Positions 16,123-23,780 of a DNA stretch of 64,000 bases are shown here, piece by piece. The notes below the pieces were generated by a model. That model was not told the origin of the DNA, did not search any database, and saw only the letters and a program-made list of their open reading frames with translations. Positions within the stretch are counted from its first letter, which is position 1, and each line of letters begins with the position of its first letter. Made by a program: the position numbers and the translations under genes. This DNA comes from an uncultured Collinsella sp. (GTDB lineage: Bacteria > Actinomycetota > Coriobacteriia > Coriobacteriales > Coriobacteriaceae): contig CABRHX010000002.1 of NCBI GenBank assembly GCA_902470805.1, forward strand, positions 1 to 64,000. The letters are read 5' to 3'.

Positions 16123-16900
16123 CGCGCTGCTTGAGCGCTTGGCGGCTCCGCCTGTGCGTGCCACGCAGGAGCGTTACCGCCACGAGCTCAAATATCTCAT
16201 TAACGAGGGCGAGCACGCTGCGCTTGCCTGCCGCATGGCGCCGGTTTTTAAACTGGACAAGTATGCGCGGGCGGGTGTTTACACCATTCGCAGCCTGTAC
16301 TTTGACGACTACTGCAACTCGGCCTACGAGGAAAAAGACGCCGGTATTCTCATGCGCAAAAAGTATCGCGTGCGCATCTATAACGGCAGCGACAAGGTGA
16401 TTAAGCTCGAGCGCAAAAAGAAGTACGGTAGCTGGATTTACAAGGAGGATGCGCCACTTACGCGCGGTGAGTTTGAGCAGATTCTGGCTGGCGACTACGA
16501 CTTTTTGCTGAGGAGCCCCTATCCGCTCTGTCGCGAGTTCTACATCGAGTGCATCTGTAATATGATGCGCCCGCGGACCATCGTGGACTACGAGCGCGAG
16601 CCGTGGGTGATGGATGAGGGCACCGTGCGCATTACGTTTGACATGAACGTGCGTGCCGCGGTGGGAAGCTTCGATATCTTTGACGTGACGCTGCCCGTGC
16701 TGCCCGTGCTAGAACCCGGCAAGCTGGTGATGGAGGTTAAGTTTACGGAGTTTTGCCCACAGCTCGTGCGCGATATGGTGCCGCCGGGCGCGTCTGAACT
16801 CACGGCGGTCTCCAAGTACTGCCTGTGTTACGAAAAGACCGCCTACCTGCGCGGTTTTAACTATTGGGAATCGGATTTTGAGAACCGAGGGGATATTTAG
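16109..16900 (+). CDS. VTC-domain protein (polyphosphate-polymerase-like)
   Basis: The 263-residue protein is a single VTC domain, a triphosphate-tunnel fold: RHELKYLIN at the start, RSLYFDDYCNSAYEEK, YRVRIYNGSDKVIKLERKKK, a central Glu/Lys pattern and VMEVKFTEFCPQLVRDMV near the end. The repeated Lys/Arg and Glu residues on beta strands are those that line the tunnel in yeast Vtc4, which makes polyphosphate. Bacterial stand-alone VTC proteins are often found beside CotH and DUF4956 genes, as here. The ATG lies 14 bases inside the CotH gene with GGAGG at good spacing, so translation is coupled. Whether it makes polyphosphate has not been shown for this group. Confidence 0.8.
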   Translation: MRRASALLERLAAPPVRATQERYRHELKYLINEGEHAALACRMAPVFKLDKYARAGVYTIRSLYFDDYCNSAYEEKDAGILMRKKYRVRIYNGSDKVIKLERKKKYGSWIYKEDAPLTRGEFEQILAGDYDFLLRSPYPLCREFYIECICNMMRPRTIVDYEREPWVMDEGTVRITFDMNVRAAVGSFDIFDVTLPVLPVLEPGKLVMEVKFTEFCPQLVRDMVPPGASELTAVSKYCLCYEKTAYLRGFNYWESDFENRGDI

Positions 16901-16903
16901 ACC

Positions 16904-17569
16904 ATGAGCACCAGGGACTTTTTTAAGAACTCCGTCTTGGAGGCGTTTGGCCAGGTCGACCCTGCCAAGATTGGCCTTTCGCTGCTCGTGGCGCTCGCCA
17001 TGGGCATTCTGATTTATTACGTCTACAAGCGCTTTTTTACCGGCGTGGTGTATTCGCGTAGCTTTGCCGTGACGCTTGTGGGCATGTGCGTGCTTACCTG
17101 CATGGTCACGCTCGCGATTTCGACCAACGTGGTCATCTCGCTCGGTATGGTCGGTGCTCTGTCCATCGTCCGCTACCGTACGGCGGTTAAGGACCCGCTC
17201 GATCTGCTGTATCTTTTTTGGGCCATTACCACAGGCATTACGGCAGGCGCCGGCATGTACGCGCTCGTGGGGCTCACGGCGGTGGTGATTGTGGTGATGA
17301 TTGCCGGCTTTGCGAGCCACCGGGACAAGGCGCGCGTTTACATGATGGTCATCCACTACACGGGTCAGACCACCGGCGACGATATCGTGCGCGCGTTTGG
17401 GCGCACCAAGTTCACCGTCAAGTCCAAGACTATGCGCGGCGACAAGGTCGAAATGGCTGCCGAGGTGTTCTCGGACGGCGTTGACATGCCCTATGCGGAC
17501 GCCATTCGCGCGCTCGACGGCGTGGAGGACCTGACGCTCATTCAATATAACGGCGAGTACCACGGGTAG
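16904..17569 (+). CDS. DUF4956 membrane protein
   Basis: The 221-residue protein has about four membrane helices in its N-terminal 140 residues and a small soluble C-terminal domain. The hallmark GALSIVRYRTAVKDPLDLLY lies in the centre between helices. It starts three bases after the VTC stop and has GAGGGGAT ahead of its ATG. DUF4956 proteins travel with VTC and CotH proteins. A role in passing phosphate or polyphosphate over the membrane is plausible but unproven. It is the last gene of the eight-gene run. Confidence 0.8.
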   Translation: MSTRDFFKNSVLEAFGQVDPAKIGLSLLVALAMGILIYYVYKRFFTGVVYSRSFAVTLVGMCVLTCMVTLAISTNVVISLGMVGALSIVRYRTAVKDPLDLLYLFWAITTGITAGAGMYALVGLTAVVIVVMIAGFASHRDKARVYMMVIHYTGQTTGDDIVRAFGRTKFTVKSKTMRGDKVEMAAEVFSDGVDMPYADAIRALDGVEDLTLIQYNGEYHG

Positions 17570-17634
17570 CTTGGTTCCGGCGTTCTGCCGAACGCCGGAC
17601 CGCTCGACGCTGCGCGGGCATCTGCCGGGCGATC

Positions 17635-17691
17635 TGCCGTTCAAACCATCGCTCGCGTACATAAAGTACGCTTCGCTCTTCTTTCGCGGCA
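17635..17691. repeat. Dispersed intergenic palindrome, family A copy 1
   Basis: A 57-base imperfect palindrome begins TGCCGTTCAAACC, has GCGTAC/GTACGC at its centre and ends CGGCA. A near-identical copy is at 25317-25372. It follows the last gene of the pel-like cluster and may also end transcription or stabilise the mRNA. Confidence 0.65.
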
Positions 17692-17777
17692 CCTCGCCAC
17701 GGCGGCTGCCCGCTCGCTGACGTTTGCTCGACCTGGGTGATATTGATTTATCCGAAGCGCCGTCACGGGTATCATGG

Positions 17778-17791
17778 TGAAAGCGATTTCA
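17778..17791. promoter_or_regulatory. LacI-family operator (autoregulatory)
   Basis: TGAAAGCGATTTCA fits the LacI-family operator pattern TGAAAnCGnTTnCA with a central CG. It sits just before the preferred GTG start of the regulator, which supports both autoregulation and that start. It matches the two sites ahead of the PTS gene in 12 of 14 positions. Confidence 0.65.
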
Positions 17792-17806
17792 ACGACGGGG
17801 GTGCTC

Positions 17807-18787
17807 GTGGTAAAGATGAAAGATGTGGCCGAGCTGGCGGGTGTTTCGAGCGCCGCCGTCTCGCGCTACCTCAACGGTGGGTATATCTCGGCGGACAAGG
17901 CCGATCGCATTAAGCAGGCGATTGAGCTGACCGGATACGTGCGGTCCAGCCAGGCTCGCGCGCTGCGCACAGGCTCCACCAAGCTCATCGGCGTCATCGT
18001 GCCCAAGATCAATTCGGAATCCGTGAGCCGCATTACCGCCGGTATTGGCCAGGTGCTCGGTCGCCGTGGCTACCAGATGCTGCTTGCCAATACCGACAAC
18101 GCGGCCGATCGCGAGCTCGAGTACCTCGATTTATTCCAAAACCACCCGGTCGATGGCATTGTGCTGGTGGCAACTATGATTACCGACGAGCATCGCCGGG
18201 CGATTGAGTCGTGCCGCGTGCCCATCGTGCTGATCGGCCAGAATGTTGAGGGCGCGGCGTGCGTCTATCACGACGATTACGAGGCCGCTTTTGAGCTGGG
18301 CCATGCGCTTGCAGGCCGCGTGGACGGCAAGATCGCCTACATTGGAGTTACCGAAGAGGACCGCGCGGCCGGTTATGACCGCCGTCGCGGTTTTGAGGCC
18401 GGATTGCGCGCCGCGGGTAACCCGCTCGATGCCGCCTTGATTCGCCTCGGCTCGTTTACGCTCGACTCGGGTTATGGTGCGGCGCGTGAGCTGCTTTCCG
18501 TCGCTCCCGATGTTTCGTTTATCGCATGCGCAACCGACACCATGGCGGCGGGCGCACTGCGTGCCATCGATGAGGTTCGCGGTATGGGCGAGGGCATACA
18601 CCGCGTGAGCGGTTTTGGCGACAACGCGTTTTTGCGCGCGCTGACGGGCGGCATTCCCACCGTGCATTATGGCTACCTGACCAGTGGCGTCGAGGCGACC
18701 AATATGCTGATCAACACGCTCGATGGCGTGGAGGGGGAGAGCGGTCTAAAGACGCTCAAGCTCGGCCATCAGCTTATGAATGTCTAG
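17807..18787 (+). CDS. scrR: LacI-family sucrose-locus regulator
   Basis: This is a repressor of about 326 residues. It has an N-terminal LacI helix-turn-helix (MKDVAELAGVSSAAVSRYLN), the hinge (RSSQARALRTGST) and a periplasmic-binding-protein-like sugar domain (LIGVIVPKINSESVSRITAG to the end). It stands directly before a sucrose PTS EIIBC and a GH32 hydrolase, and three similar operators lie before it and before the PTS gene; it most likely represses both in the absence of sucrose or sucrose-6-phosphate. The GTG at 17807 is preferred since GACGGGGG precedes it. The ATG at 17774 would place an operator inside the coding region. The ATG at 17816 is also possible. Confidence 0.8.
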   Translation: MVKMKDVAELAGVSSAAVSRYLNGGYISADKADRIKQAIELTGYVRSSQARALRTGSTKLIGVIVPKINSESVSRITAGIGQVLGRRGYQMLLANTDNAADRELEYLDLFQNHPVDGIVLVATMITDEHRRAIESCRVPIVLIGQNVEGAACVYHDDYEAAFELGHALAGRVDGKIAYIGVTEEDRAAGYDRRRGFEAGLRAAGNPLDAALIRLGSFTLDSGYGAARELLSVAPDVSFIACATDTMAAGALRAIDEVRGMGEGIHRVSGFGDNAFLRALTGGIPTVHYGYLTSGVEATNMLINTLDGVEGESGLKTLKLGHQLMNV

Positions 18788-18875
18788 GCCTTTGGCACGT
18801 CTGCCTGCCTCTGAGCCGCGTCTTTTTACTTTAAAACTACCTTTCGCCGGCTTATTCCTACCGTTCACCCTACTG

Positions 18876-18915
18876 TGAAAACGATTACAGCCATATGAAA
18901 CTGAAAACGATTACA
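18876..18915. promoter_or_regulatory. Two tandem LacI-family operators ahead of the sucrose PTS gene
   Basis: TGAAAACGATTACA occurs twice, at 18876-18889 and 18902-18915. The spacing of 26 bases puts both sites near the same face of the helix. Together with the site at 17778 they define the likely regulon of the LacI-type regulator. Confidence 0.7.
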
Positions 18916-18971
18916 GTGTAAGTGTCAAAGATGGCCGGGTGCAGATGCGCCCGTTGGAGGAAAGGGAAGTC

Positions 18972-20372
18972 ATGGACTACCGCAAATCAGCCCAAGAGGT
19001 GCTCGACAACATCGGTGGCGCCGGCAACGTCGTCTCTGCCGCACACTGCGCCACGCGTCTGCGCCTTGTGATTGCCGATAACGCCAAGGTCGACAAGGAG
19101 GCCCTTGAGAATATCGACGGCGCCAAGGGCGTCTTTGAGGCCCAGGGCCAGCTCCAGATTATTTTTGGCACTGGCACCGTCAACAAGGTCTACGACGAGT
19201 TCATTGCGCTCAGCGGCGTCGAGGCTGCCACCAAGGCCGAGGTCAAGGAGGCAGCGGCGCAGCAGCAGAACATCTTTATGCGTGCCATTAAGGTGCTCGG
19301 CGACGTCTTTGTCCCCATCATCCCCGCCATCGTGGCTTCGGGCCTGCTGCTGGGCATTATGAGCGCCCTCAACTTTATGGCCTCCAACGGCTTTATCGCG
19401 CTCGACACCAATAACTTTATTTATAAGATTGCCGACCTGGTCTCGGGCACGTCTTTTGGCATTCTGCAGATCCTGATCGGTTACTCTGCCGCTAAGGCCT
19501 TTGGCGCCAACCCGTATCTGGGCGCCGTCGTCGGTGGTGCATTCATCAACTCCTCGCTGCAGAGCGCCTATACGGTTGCCTCCGAGGGCGTGCAGACCAT
19601 GGTCACCGTCATCCCCGGCGTGTACAGCTTTGAGTGGGTCGGCTATCAGGGTCATGTGATCCCCATCGTCATCGCCTGTGCCATTCTCGCCTTCCTCGAG
19701 AAGCGCCTGCACAAGATCGTTCCCGAGATGTTCGATCTCTTTGTGACTCCGCTTGTCTCGGTGTTCGTGACCGTGCTCGTGACTCTCGTTGCCGTCGGCC
19801 CCATCTTTGTCTGGGCCGAGAACGCCATCCTCGGTCTGATTCAGGCCCTTCTGACTCTGCCCTTCGGCATCGGTTCCTTTATCGTCGGCCTGTTCTATGC
19901 CCCCACGGTCGTTACCGGTATCCACCAGATGTACACCGCCATCGACCTGGGCCAGCTTGCCCAGTACGGCGTGACCTACTGGCTGCCCATCGCCAGTGCT
20001 GCCAACATCGCTCAGGGTGGCGCCGCACTCGCCGTTGCCTTTAAGACCCGCGATGCCAAGATCAAGGGTCTGGCGCTTCCTTCGGCCCTGTCCGCCTTCA
20101 TGGGCATTACCGAGCCTGCCATCTTTGGTGTGAACCTGCGCTTCTTTAAGCCCTTCATCGCCGGCTGCATCGGCGGCGGTTGCGGTGCCCTGGTCTGCGC
20201 GCTCACTTCGCTGGCTGCCTCCGGCACGGGTGTTACGGGTATCTTTGGTATCCTGCTGTGCCTGGCCCAGCCCGTGCAGTACGCGATCATGTTTGCGGTC
20301 GCCGCGCTGGTTTCCTTTGCCGTCTCGTTTGTCCTGTACAAGGACGAGCCCAAGGCTTCCGAGCAGGCCTAA
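18972..20372 (+). CDS. scrA: Sucrose-type PTS enzyme EIIBC
   Basis: The 466-residue transporter has an N-terminal EIIB domain (about 1-90) with the phospho-cysteine in AAHCATRLRLV. The EIIC domain follows with about ten membrane helices (IPAIVASGLLLGIM; GIHQMYTAIDLGQLAQYG; MGITEPAIFGVNLRFF). These EIIC motifs fit the glucose/sucrose superfamily, sucrose or trehalose branch. The adjoining GH32 gene argues for sucrose. No EIIA domain is fused, so a separate Crr-like EIIA is needed. GGAGGAAAGG precedes the ATG at 18972. It imports sucrose as sucrose-6-phosphate. Confidence 0.85.
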   Translation: MDYRKSAQEVLDNIGGAGNVVSAAHCATRLRLVIADNAKVDKEALENIDGAKGVFEAQGQLQIIFGTGTVNKVYDEFIALSGVEAATKAEVKEAAAQQQNIFMRAIKVLGDVFVPIIPAIVASGLLLGIMSALNFMASNGFIALDTNNFIYKIADLVSGTSFGILQILIGYSAAKAFGANPYLGAVVGGAFINSSLQSAYTVASEGVQTMVTVIPGVYSFEWVGYQGHVIPIVIACAILAFLEKRLHKIVPEMFDLFVTPLVSVFVTVLVTLVAVGPIFVWAENAILGLIQALLTLPFGIGSFIVGLFYAPTVVTGIHQMYTAIDLGQLAQYGVTYWLPIASAANIAQGGAALAVAFKTRDAKIKGLALPSALSAFMGITEPAIFGVNLRFFKPFIAGCIGGGCGALVCALTSLAASGTGVTGIFGILLCLAQPVQYAIMFAVAALVSFAVSFVLYKDEPKASEQA

Positions 20373-20392
20373 GAGCTTTTGATTGAGGGGGT

Positions 20393-20421
20393 GCCCGCGG
20401 GTTGTATGCTCGCGGGCGTTT
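20393..20421 (+). terminator. Weak hairpin between scrA and scrB
   Basis: GCCCGCG and CGCGGGC form a 7-bp stem with an 11-base loop, followed by GTTT. It may dampen read-through from the transporter into the hydrolase gene. Confidence 0.35.
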
Positions 20422-20479
20422 CCCGTATCTGGTGCCGATCTCTGGCGCCTTGTTACTTTCGATCCGTTAGGACTTTGAT

Positions 20480-22021
20480 ATGTCTAATGCACTTGGTCGC
20501 GACCTTGCAAAGCTGGTTGCTGCTGTTGACGCTGCCGCCTCTGAGCGCGGTCATGGCGCGTATGGCCAGCACTTCCATATTATGCCGCCGGCGGGTTGGC
20601 TCAACGACCCCAACGGTCTTTGCCAAGCGGGCGGCGTTTTCCACGCTTATTTTCAATATGCGCCGTTTGATGTCGAGGGTGGCGTTAAGGTCTGGGGCCA
20701 TGCAACGAGCCGCGACCTTATGAGGTGGGACTATGTAGGCGTTCCGCTGCTTCCCGATGAGCCGTTCGACTGTCATGGCGTGTACTCGGGCTCGGCTTTG
20801 GTCGAGGACGGTCGCATTCGCGTGCTCTATACCGGCAACGTTAAGCTCCCCGACGCGGACGGCGTCTTTGACTATGTCAACTCCGGCCGTCGCGCCGATA
20901 CTGTTTATGTCGAGAGCGTTGATGGCCTTGCCGGTCGGGAGTTCAGCCAAAAGCGCGTGGTGCTGGCGTCCGATGATTATCCCGAGGATTTGACCTGCCA
21001 CGTGCGTGACCCCAAGGTGTGGCGCGATGATGACGGGCGTTACCACATGGTGCTGGGCGCGCGTCGTCGCGTGGATGGGCCGCATGTCGATAGTCGATTT
21101 TGCGCCATGCACGGCGAGGGTGCCGGGCGCGATGTGGGCGAGATCCTGGTGTATGGCTCGGCCGATATGCTGAGTTGGGAGCTCGAGAGTCGTGTGTCTA
21201 CGCCCGAGCGCTTTGGCTTTATGTGGGAGTGCCCGGGATACCTTGAGCTTGAGCCGGATGGCGGTGTACCGGCGAAGTGGCTGTCCTTCTCTCCCCAGGG
21301 TCTTGAGGGCGGTCGTTGGGACCGCGGCAATGTGTATGCAGCGGGCTACATGCCTGTAACGGGCGACATTACGGGTGGCAATGACGCTTATGAGCTGGGC
21401 GAGTTCCGCCTGTGGGATGCCGGCTTTGATTTCTACGCGCCGCAGGAGTTTACGTCCGAGGATGGTCGCCACATTCTGATCGGCTGGATGGGCATGCCCG
21501 ATGAGCCGACCTATGGCAACGCACCGACGTTGGTGGCGGGTTGGCAGCACTGCATGACGGTGCCGCGTGAGCTTACAGCCGGTGACGGCGGCGTGGTACT
21601 GCAGCAGCCGGCGCGCGAGATCGAGCGCCATTATGCCTCGGTGCGTGTGGGGGAGGGCTCGTTGGAGGTTGCCGGCGATACCTGCTTTGACGTTGTTGTT
21701 GACGGTGTCGATGGCGCGTTTACCGCGACCGTTGATGACGAGCTGAAGCTGGAGTTTGTGCCCGCCGAGGGCGAACTGCCCTCGCGCTTTGAGATGCGAT
21801 TTACCGATGAGGGTCGCGCTTCTGCCGGCTGCGGTCGTACCGTGCGTTGGGAGCCCGTCGACGAGGTTCGTAACGTGCGCATTGTCGGCGATGTCTCGTC
21901 GGTCGAGGTGTTTGTGAATGATGGCTCGCTCGTGTTTTCGACGCGCATCTATCCCGAGGCCTATGGCGTGACCGTTGATGCTCCGGGCACGAGCGTGAAC
22001 TATCACACGCTCAACATCTAA
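20480..22021 (+). CDS. scrB: GH32 sucrose-6-phosphate hydrolase
   Basis: The 513-residue enzyme splits sucrose-6-phosphate to glucose-6-phosphate and fructose. It has the GH32 landmarks: WLNDPNG with the nucleophile Asp (about residues 39-45), FQYAP, YSGSA, the RDPKV acid-stabilising motif and WECPG with the general acid Glu. The five-blade propeller is followed by a beta-sandwich (from about 360, DGGVVLQQPAREIERHYASV). No signal peptide is present, so it acts in the cytoplasm on PTS-imported sugar. TTAGGA precedes the ATG. A strong terminator follows at 22060. Confidence 0.9.
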   Translation: MSNALGRDLAKLVAAVDAAASERGHGAYGQHFHIMPPAGWLNDPNGLCQAGGVFHAYFQYAPFDVEGGVKVWGHATSRDLMRWDYVGVPLLPDEPFDCHGVYSGSALVEDGRIRVLYTGNVKLPDADGVFDYVNSGRRADTVYVESVDGLAGREFSQKRVVLASDDYPEDLTCHVRDPKVWRDDDGRYHMVLGARRRVDGPHVDSRFCAMHGEGAGRDVGEILVYGSADMLSWELESRVSTPERFGFMWECPGYLELEPDGGVPAKWLSFSPQGLEGGRWDRGNVYAAGYMPVTGDITGGNDAYELGEFRLWDAGFDFYAPQEFTSEDGRHILIGWMGMPDEPTYGNAPTLVAGWQHCMTVPRELTAGDGGVVLQQPAREIERHYASVRVGEGSLEVAGDTCFDVVVDGVDGAFTATVDDELKLEFVPAEGELPSRFEMRFTDEGRASAGCGRTVRWEPVDEVRNVRIVGDVSSVEVFVNDGSLVFSTRIYPEAYGVTVDAPGTSVNYHTLNI

Positions 22022-22059
22022 GCGATTCGTCGCATATCGGCGCTATACTGCAGCCGTTG

Positions 22060-22096
22060 CCCACGATGCGGGGAACACCCGCATCGTGGGTTTTTG
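22060..22096 (+). terminator. Strong intrinsic terminator after scrB
   Basis: A perfect 13-bp stem (CCCACGATGCGGG / CCCGCATCGTGGG) with a GAACA loop is followed by TTTTTG. Confidence 0.9.
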
Positions 22097-22116
22097 TTTT
22101 GAAGGGACGGTGCCGT

Positions 22117-23109
22117 ATGGGCGTACAGCAGCTAGAAGAGGCCTGGGCTTTGAGGGCCGGCGCGCGTGAGGCGCGTCTTGTTGCGGCCCCGCATGTGCCG
22201 GCAGCGCTGTCGCAGCTGGGGATTGTGCGTCCCGGTGACCGCCTGGTGGCCTTTGCGGATGACTTTACCGAAGCATTTGCGCACGGCTTTGATGGCCGCG
22301 ATGTTGCGCTGGCGGGCTCGCCGTCCGCCGATGCGTTTACCGCCGCGTCCGAGGTCTTTGATGCTTCGTTTGATGCCGAGGGGCCGCACCTGTGGTGGTT
22401 CGTCAACTCCATCGGCGGGTTTGGACTGCGCGTGCCCGATCTGCGTACGCTGGGTCGAGCGGCTCGCGAGGCCCATGCGCTGCTGGTTGTGGACAACACC
22501 GTGGCGTCGGCTTTTGGCTGCGATCCGTTGCGCTTGGGTGCCGTGCTGTCGCTCGAAGCGCTCGACCGTGTGTGCGCCGGTAACGCTTCACGCAAGTTGG
22601 TTGCCGTATCTGTCGCGCGCTCGCAGCTCAAGCGCCATCGTGTGGATGCCGCGGCTGAGTGCGTGCATGTCCTGTTTGAGGGCTGTGGCTTGGGCAAGCT
22701 TGATTTGCCTACTGACGAGGCTGGTGTGCTGGAGCGCGGGCTGGACTCGCTCGATACCCGCATGCAGGCACGCTTCGACCGCGCCCGTGCGCTGGCCGAG
22801 TATCTGGCCGCCAACGAGATGGTGCGCAACGTGCGCTATCCCGGGCTGAGCTCGCATCCCGATCATGCGGCTGCAACGGGAATCCTCGAGCACGGCTTTG
22901 GCCCGGCAGTTGAATTTGATCTTATCGAGCTTAGCTCGGGGGAGCTGTTCGGTGCTTTGCCGGGGGAGTTTCGCACATCGTCCGCCGGCGGCGCAACGAC
23001 GCGCCTTTCGGCCCCACGCGGCAAACAGGGGAGCACCGTCCGCCTCTTCGCCGGCACCGACGACCCCTTGATCGTGGCCGCCACCCTAGATAATGCCCTC
23101 CGCAACTAG
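22117..23109 (+). CDS. Degenerate Cys/Met-metabolism PLP-fold protein
   Basis: This 330-residue protein aligns with cystathionine gamma-synthase/methionine gamma-lyase enzymes in several places: LLVVDNTVASAFGCDPLRLG (Asp126 matches the cofactor-ring Asp), RGLDSLDTRMQAR, VRNVRYPGLSSHPDH and STVRLFAGTDDP. The usual SxTKY segment with the PLP-binding lysine is replaced by SLEALDRVCAG with no lysine. The N-terminal part is also about 50 residues shorter than usual. It is an intact frame with normal codon use and GAAGGGA before the ATG, so it is not an obvious pseudogene. It may be a pseudoenzyme or have taken on another role. It lies alone between a terminator and a palindromic element. Confidence 0.65.
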   Translation: MGVQQLEEAWALRAGAREARLVAAPHVPAALSQLGIVRPGDRLVAFADDFTEAFAHGFDGRDVALAGSPSADAFTAASEVFDASFDAEGPHLWWFVNSIGGFGLRVPDLRTLGRAAREAHALLVVDNTVASAFGCDPLRLGAVLSLEALDRVCAGNASRKLVAVSVARSQLKRHRVDAAAECVHVLFEGCGLGKLDLPTDEAGVLERGLDSLDTRMQARFDRARALAEYLAANEMVRNVRYPGLSSHPDHAAATGILEHGFGPAVEFDLIELSSGELFGALPGEFRTSSAGGATTRLSAPRGKQGSTVRLFAGTDDPLIVAATLDNALRN

Positions 23110-23127
23110 CTAAATCATCCTCGACTT

Positions 23128-23202
23128 CATAAGTTGCGGTGAAATATGGATTGATTTACGGCTTTAACCGCATAAACAGTCCCTATTTCACCGCAACTTA
23201 TG
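23128..23202. repeat. Long inverted repeat, family B copy 1 (convergent gap)
   Basis: Arms of 19 perfect bases (CATAAGTTGCGGTGAAATA, its complement at 23184-23202) flank a 37-base loop. The same arm sequence recurs at 60353-60429. It lies between convergent genes and could be a two-way terminator or a mobile REP-like element. Confidence 0.75.
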
Positions 23203-23242
23203 AGATGGGGTTGTGTGGCTATAAGGCCCCGTCCCAAATGGG

Positions 23243-23587
23243 CTACTCTTTGATGCTGGCGATGAGGTCGTCGGCTTTTGAGGCGATGACGTTGTTGATG
23301 TCGGCCTGCAGCTCCTCGTAGACCGCTATGGCTCGCTCGCCGGCGGGGGTCAGGGTGGACCCGCGGGCGCCGTCGCGCTCGATGAGCTTGCAGCCCAGCT
23401 GCCCTTCGGCTTCGTTCACAATGCGCCAGGCCTTGGAATACGCCATTCCCATGCTCTTGGCGGCGCGGTTGAGCGAGTGCTCGCGGGCGATACCCTGCAG
23501 CAGCAAGACGCAGCCGTGGCCGAACACGCCCGGCAGATCCTTGTCGCACGCTTGAATGACCAACTTTGCCGTTGTCTTGTACTCCAT
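23243..23587 (-). CDS. ModE-like helix-turn-helix protein without a molybdate domain
   Basis: The 114-residue protein (MEYKTTAKLVIQACDKDLPG start) fits the N-terminal winged-helix domain of ModE, related to the LysR HTH: LNRAAKSMGMAYSKAWRIVN is the recognition part, and a C-terminal helix follows. There is no molybdate-binding TOBE domain, so it is of the short form seen in many anaerobes, whose ligand is unknown. The start may be ATG 23587 (chosen) or GTG 23596; GGGGAG lies just upstream. It converges on the PLP-fold gene, with the family B palindrome between them, and diverges from guaB. Confidence 0.75.
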   Translation of the reverse strand: MEYKTTAKLVIQACDKDLPGVFGHGCVLLLQGIAREHSLNRAAKSMGMAYSKAWRIVNEAEGQLGCKLIERDGARGSTLTPAGERAIAVYEELQADINNVIASKADDLIASIKE

Positions 23588-23672
23588 GTGCTCCACGTCT
23601 CCCCGCTAAAGTGTTTGCTGGGCAAACGCAAAGCCTGCGTCAAACCCTCGTGTGCTCTTCTTAAATCATGCA

Positions 23673-23701
23673 TTGTAGCAGTCAAAGTGCGTTAAGATAC
23701 T
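23673..23701 (+). promoter_or_regulatory. Probable guaB promoter
   Basis: TTGTAG (23673-23678), 17 bases, GATACT (23696-23701), about 80 bases ahead of the guaB start. The match is moderate. Confidence 0.4.
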
Positions 23702-23780
23702 TCCCCAGTATTGGGCGCCCAAGGTTGGGCTGGGTCCTACGAGGCCTGCAGCCGTCCGGTCGCATGGAAAAAGGAGAAAC

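Noticed and set aside
16109..16900. CYTH/ThiTPase or adenylate cyclase instead of VTC
   Set aside because: The ELKYLIN start and the VMEVKFTEFCPQ end fit the VTC branch better than the ExExK CYTH pattern.
20453..22006. Minus-strand 517-codon frame opposite scrB as a separate gene
   Set aside because: It is rich in His, Arg and Ala with no domain, and the plus strand has all GH32 motifs.
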